NCBI GenBank assembly: GCA_020633725.1
Contig: JACKDC010000004.1
Location: 1 to 64,000 of the forward strand
Length of the DNA stretch: 64,000 nucleotides
Source of the DNA: Candidatus Latescibacterota bacterium
Lineage (GTDB): Bacteria > Krumholzibacteriota > Krumholzibacteriia > JACNKJ01
Direction of reading: 5' to 3'
The notes below the pieces were generated by a model that worked only from the letters and a program-made list of their open reading frames with translations, made no database searches and was not told the DNA's origin. Shown here piece by piece: positions 63,651-64,000 of this stretch. Each line of letters opens with the position of its first letter. Within the stretch, counting starts at the first letter, position 1. The position numbers and the translations under genes were made by a program.

Positions 63651-64000
63651 TCAGACCCCGGCGCGGCGAAACACGACGATGTACTCGGTCCGGGCGAGGG
63701 ACAGCCGCCCCCCGGTCACGGCCTCCAGCGCGCGGTCCCCGAGGCGCGCGAGCGGATCCAGCGGGCCGAGCTTGCGGCGGATGCGCCGCTGGAAGGCGGC
63801 CTCGTAGTAGTCCTCGTAGGCGTGTTCGAGACCGCGTTGGCGGGCCCAGCGCCGCAGGGCGCGGGGTCTGATGGACATCCGCATGAAGGTCTTGAAGGGA
63901 CCCACGTCGTCCTTGCCCGCGTTCGGCCGTCCGCGGAACCTGCGGTAGACCCAGACGTGCAGCCCGTGCGGCGTGAACTTGGTGAAGAGGCCCTTCACCG
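63651..64000 (-). CDS. C-terminal part of a probable SAM-dependent methyltransferase (truncated by window)
   Basis: About 116 visible residues, continuing off the window at 64000. The start codon seen at 63998 is only apparent. The segment 'LFTKFTPHGLHVWVYRRFRG' followed by 'RALRRWARQRGLEHAYEDYYEAAFQRRIRRKLGPLDPLARL' and a final strand 'RTEYIVVFRRAG' resembles the C-terminal cap of methyltransferases acting on lipid or sugar substrates. Without the SAM-binding loop the family is not proven. Confidence 0.45.
   Translation of the reverse strand, partial: VKGLFTKFTPHGLHVWVYRRFRGRPNAGKDDVGPFKTFMRMSIRPRALRRWARQRGLEHAYEDYYEAAFQRRIRRKLGPLDPLARLGDRALEAVTGGRLSLARTEYIVVFRRAGV

Overview
The window is very GC-rich, gene-dense DNA from a Gram-negative-type bacterium. 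It carries a complete tolQ-tolR-tolA-tolB-pal-cpoB set, outer-membrane and DUF11-type surface proteins, many lipoproteins and signal peptides, a futalosine-type menaquinone cluster, and two secreted metalloproteases ending in a FlgD-like module (YPNPFNPKT / YPTPFNPKT). That combination is what I would expect from FCB-related candidate phyla such as Eisenbacteria or Krumholzibacteriota. The lineage is an inference and no marker gene in the window fixes it. I found no rRNA, tRNA, CRISPR array, IS element or phage gene.

Layout. 1-9283: end of a beta-barrel protein, a DUF11 surface protein, a secreted unknown, a tricorn-like S41 protease, an FHA-GAF-PP2C phosphatase and two small secreted Cys-rich proteins, one built of 60-nt repeats. 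9370-15856: a TetR regulator, then a tightly coupled aroF-trpE-trpG-trpD-trpCF operon. 15853-20901 (minus): the Tol-Pal operon. 21189-24943: a methyltransferase and two GT-C-like membrane proteins. 25084-34354: trpB and trpA, separated by a putative glycoside hydrolase and a lipoprotein pair (a D-glucuronyl C5-epimerase-like protein and a heparinase II/III-like lyase). trpA is followed by Wzz-like and O-antigen-ligase-like genes, then by another GT-C protein at 34345-35655. 35828-39810: OPT transporter, a single CHR chromate-transporter half, a membrane protein and a BtpA-family protein. 39807-46837 (minus): a complete phosphate regulon phoB-phoR-pstS-pstC-pstA-pstB-phoU. 47250-50653 (minus): two paralogous M10-like metalloproteases. 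51421-55830: hisC, then a four-gene membrane cassette of unknown function. 55793-63523: a small membrane protein, a GT4 glycosyltransferase, menaquinone genes (deaminase, mqnA, UbiA-type, UbiX-type), pepT and a DUF937 protein. The window ends inside a probable methyltransferase.

How the genes work together. DAHP synthase and the Trp enzymes supply tryptophan, and mqnA draws on the same chorismate pool for menaquinone. The phosphate genes form a self-contained regulon: 11-bp-spaced TTCAC-like repeats lie upstream of both phoB and pstS, as expected for PhoB boxes. The epimerase/lyase lipoproteins, Wzz-like and ligase-like proteins and GT-C proteins suggest a uronic-acid-containing exported polysaccharide. 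The epimerase/lyase operon and the trpA-wzz-ligase operon face each other across one 123-bp intergenic region with back-to-back promoters.

Genome style. Genes are packed with ATGA, GTGA, TTGA or TGATG junctions. Five convergent pairs share a single CTAG as both stops. Several genes have a -10 box exactly 6 nt before the start codon, which suggests leaderless mRNAs. The best candidates for an undescribed system are the polysaccharide epimerase/lyase locus inside the trpB-trpA region, the four-gene membrane cassette at 52632-55830, and the Cys-rich repeat protein at 8813-9283.
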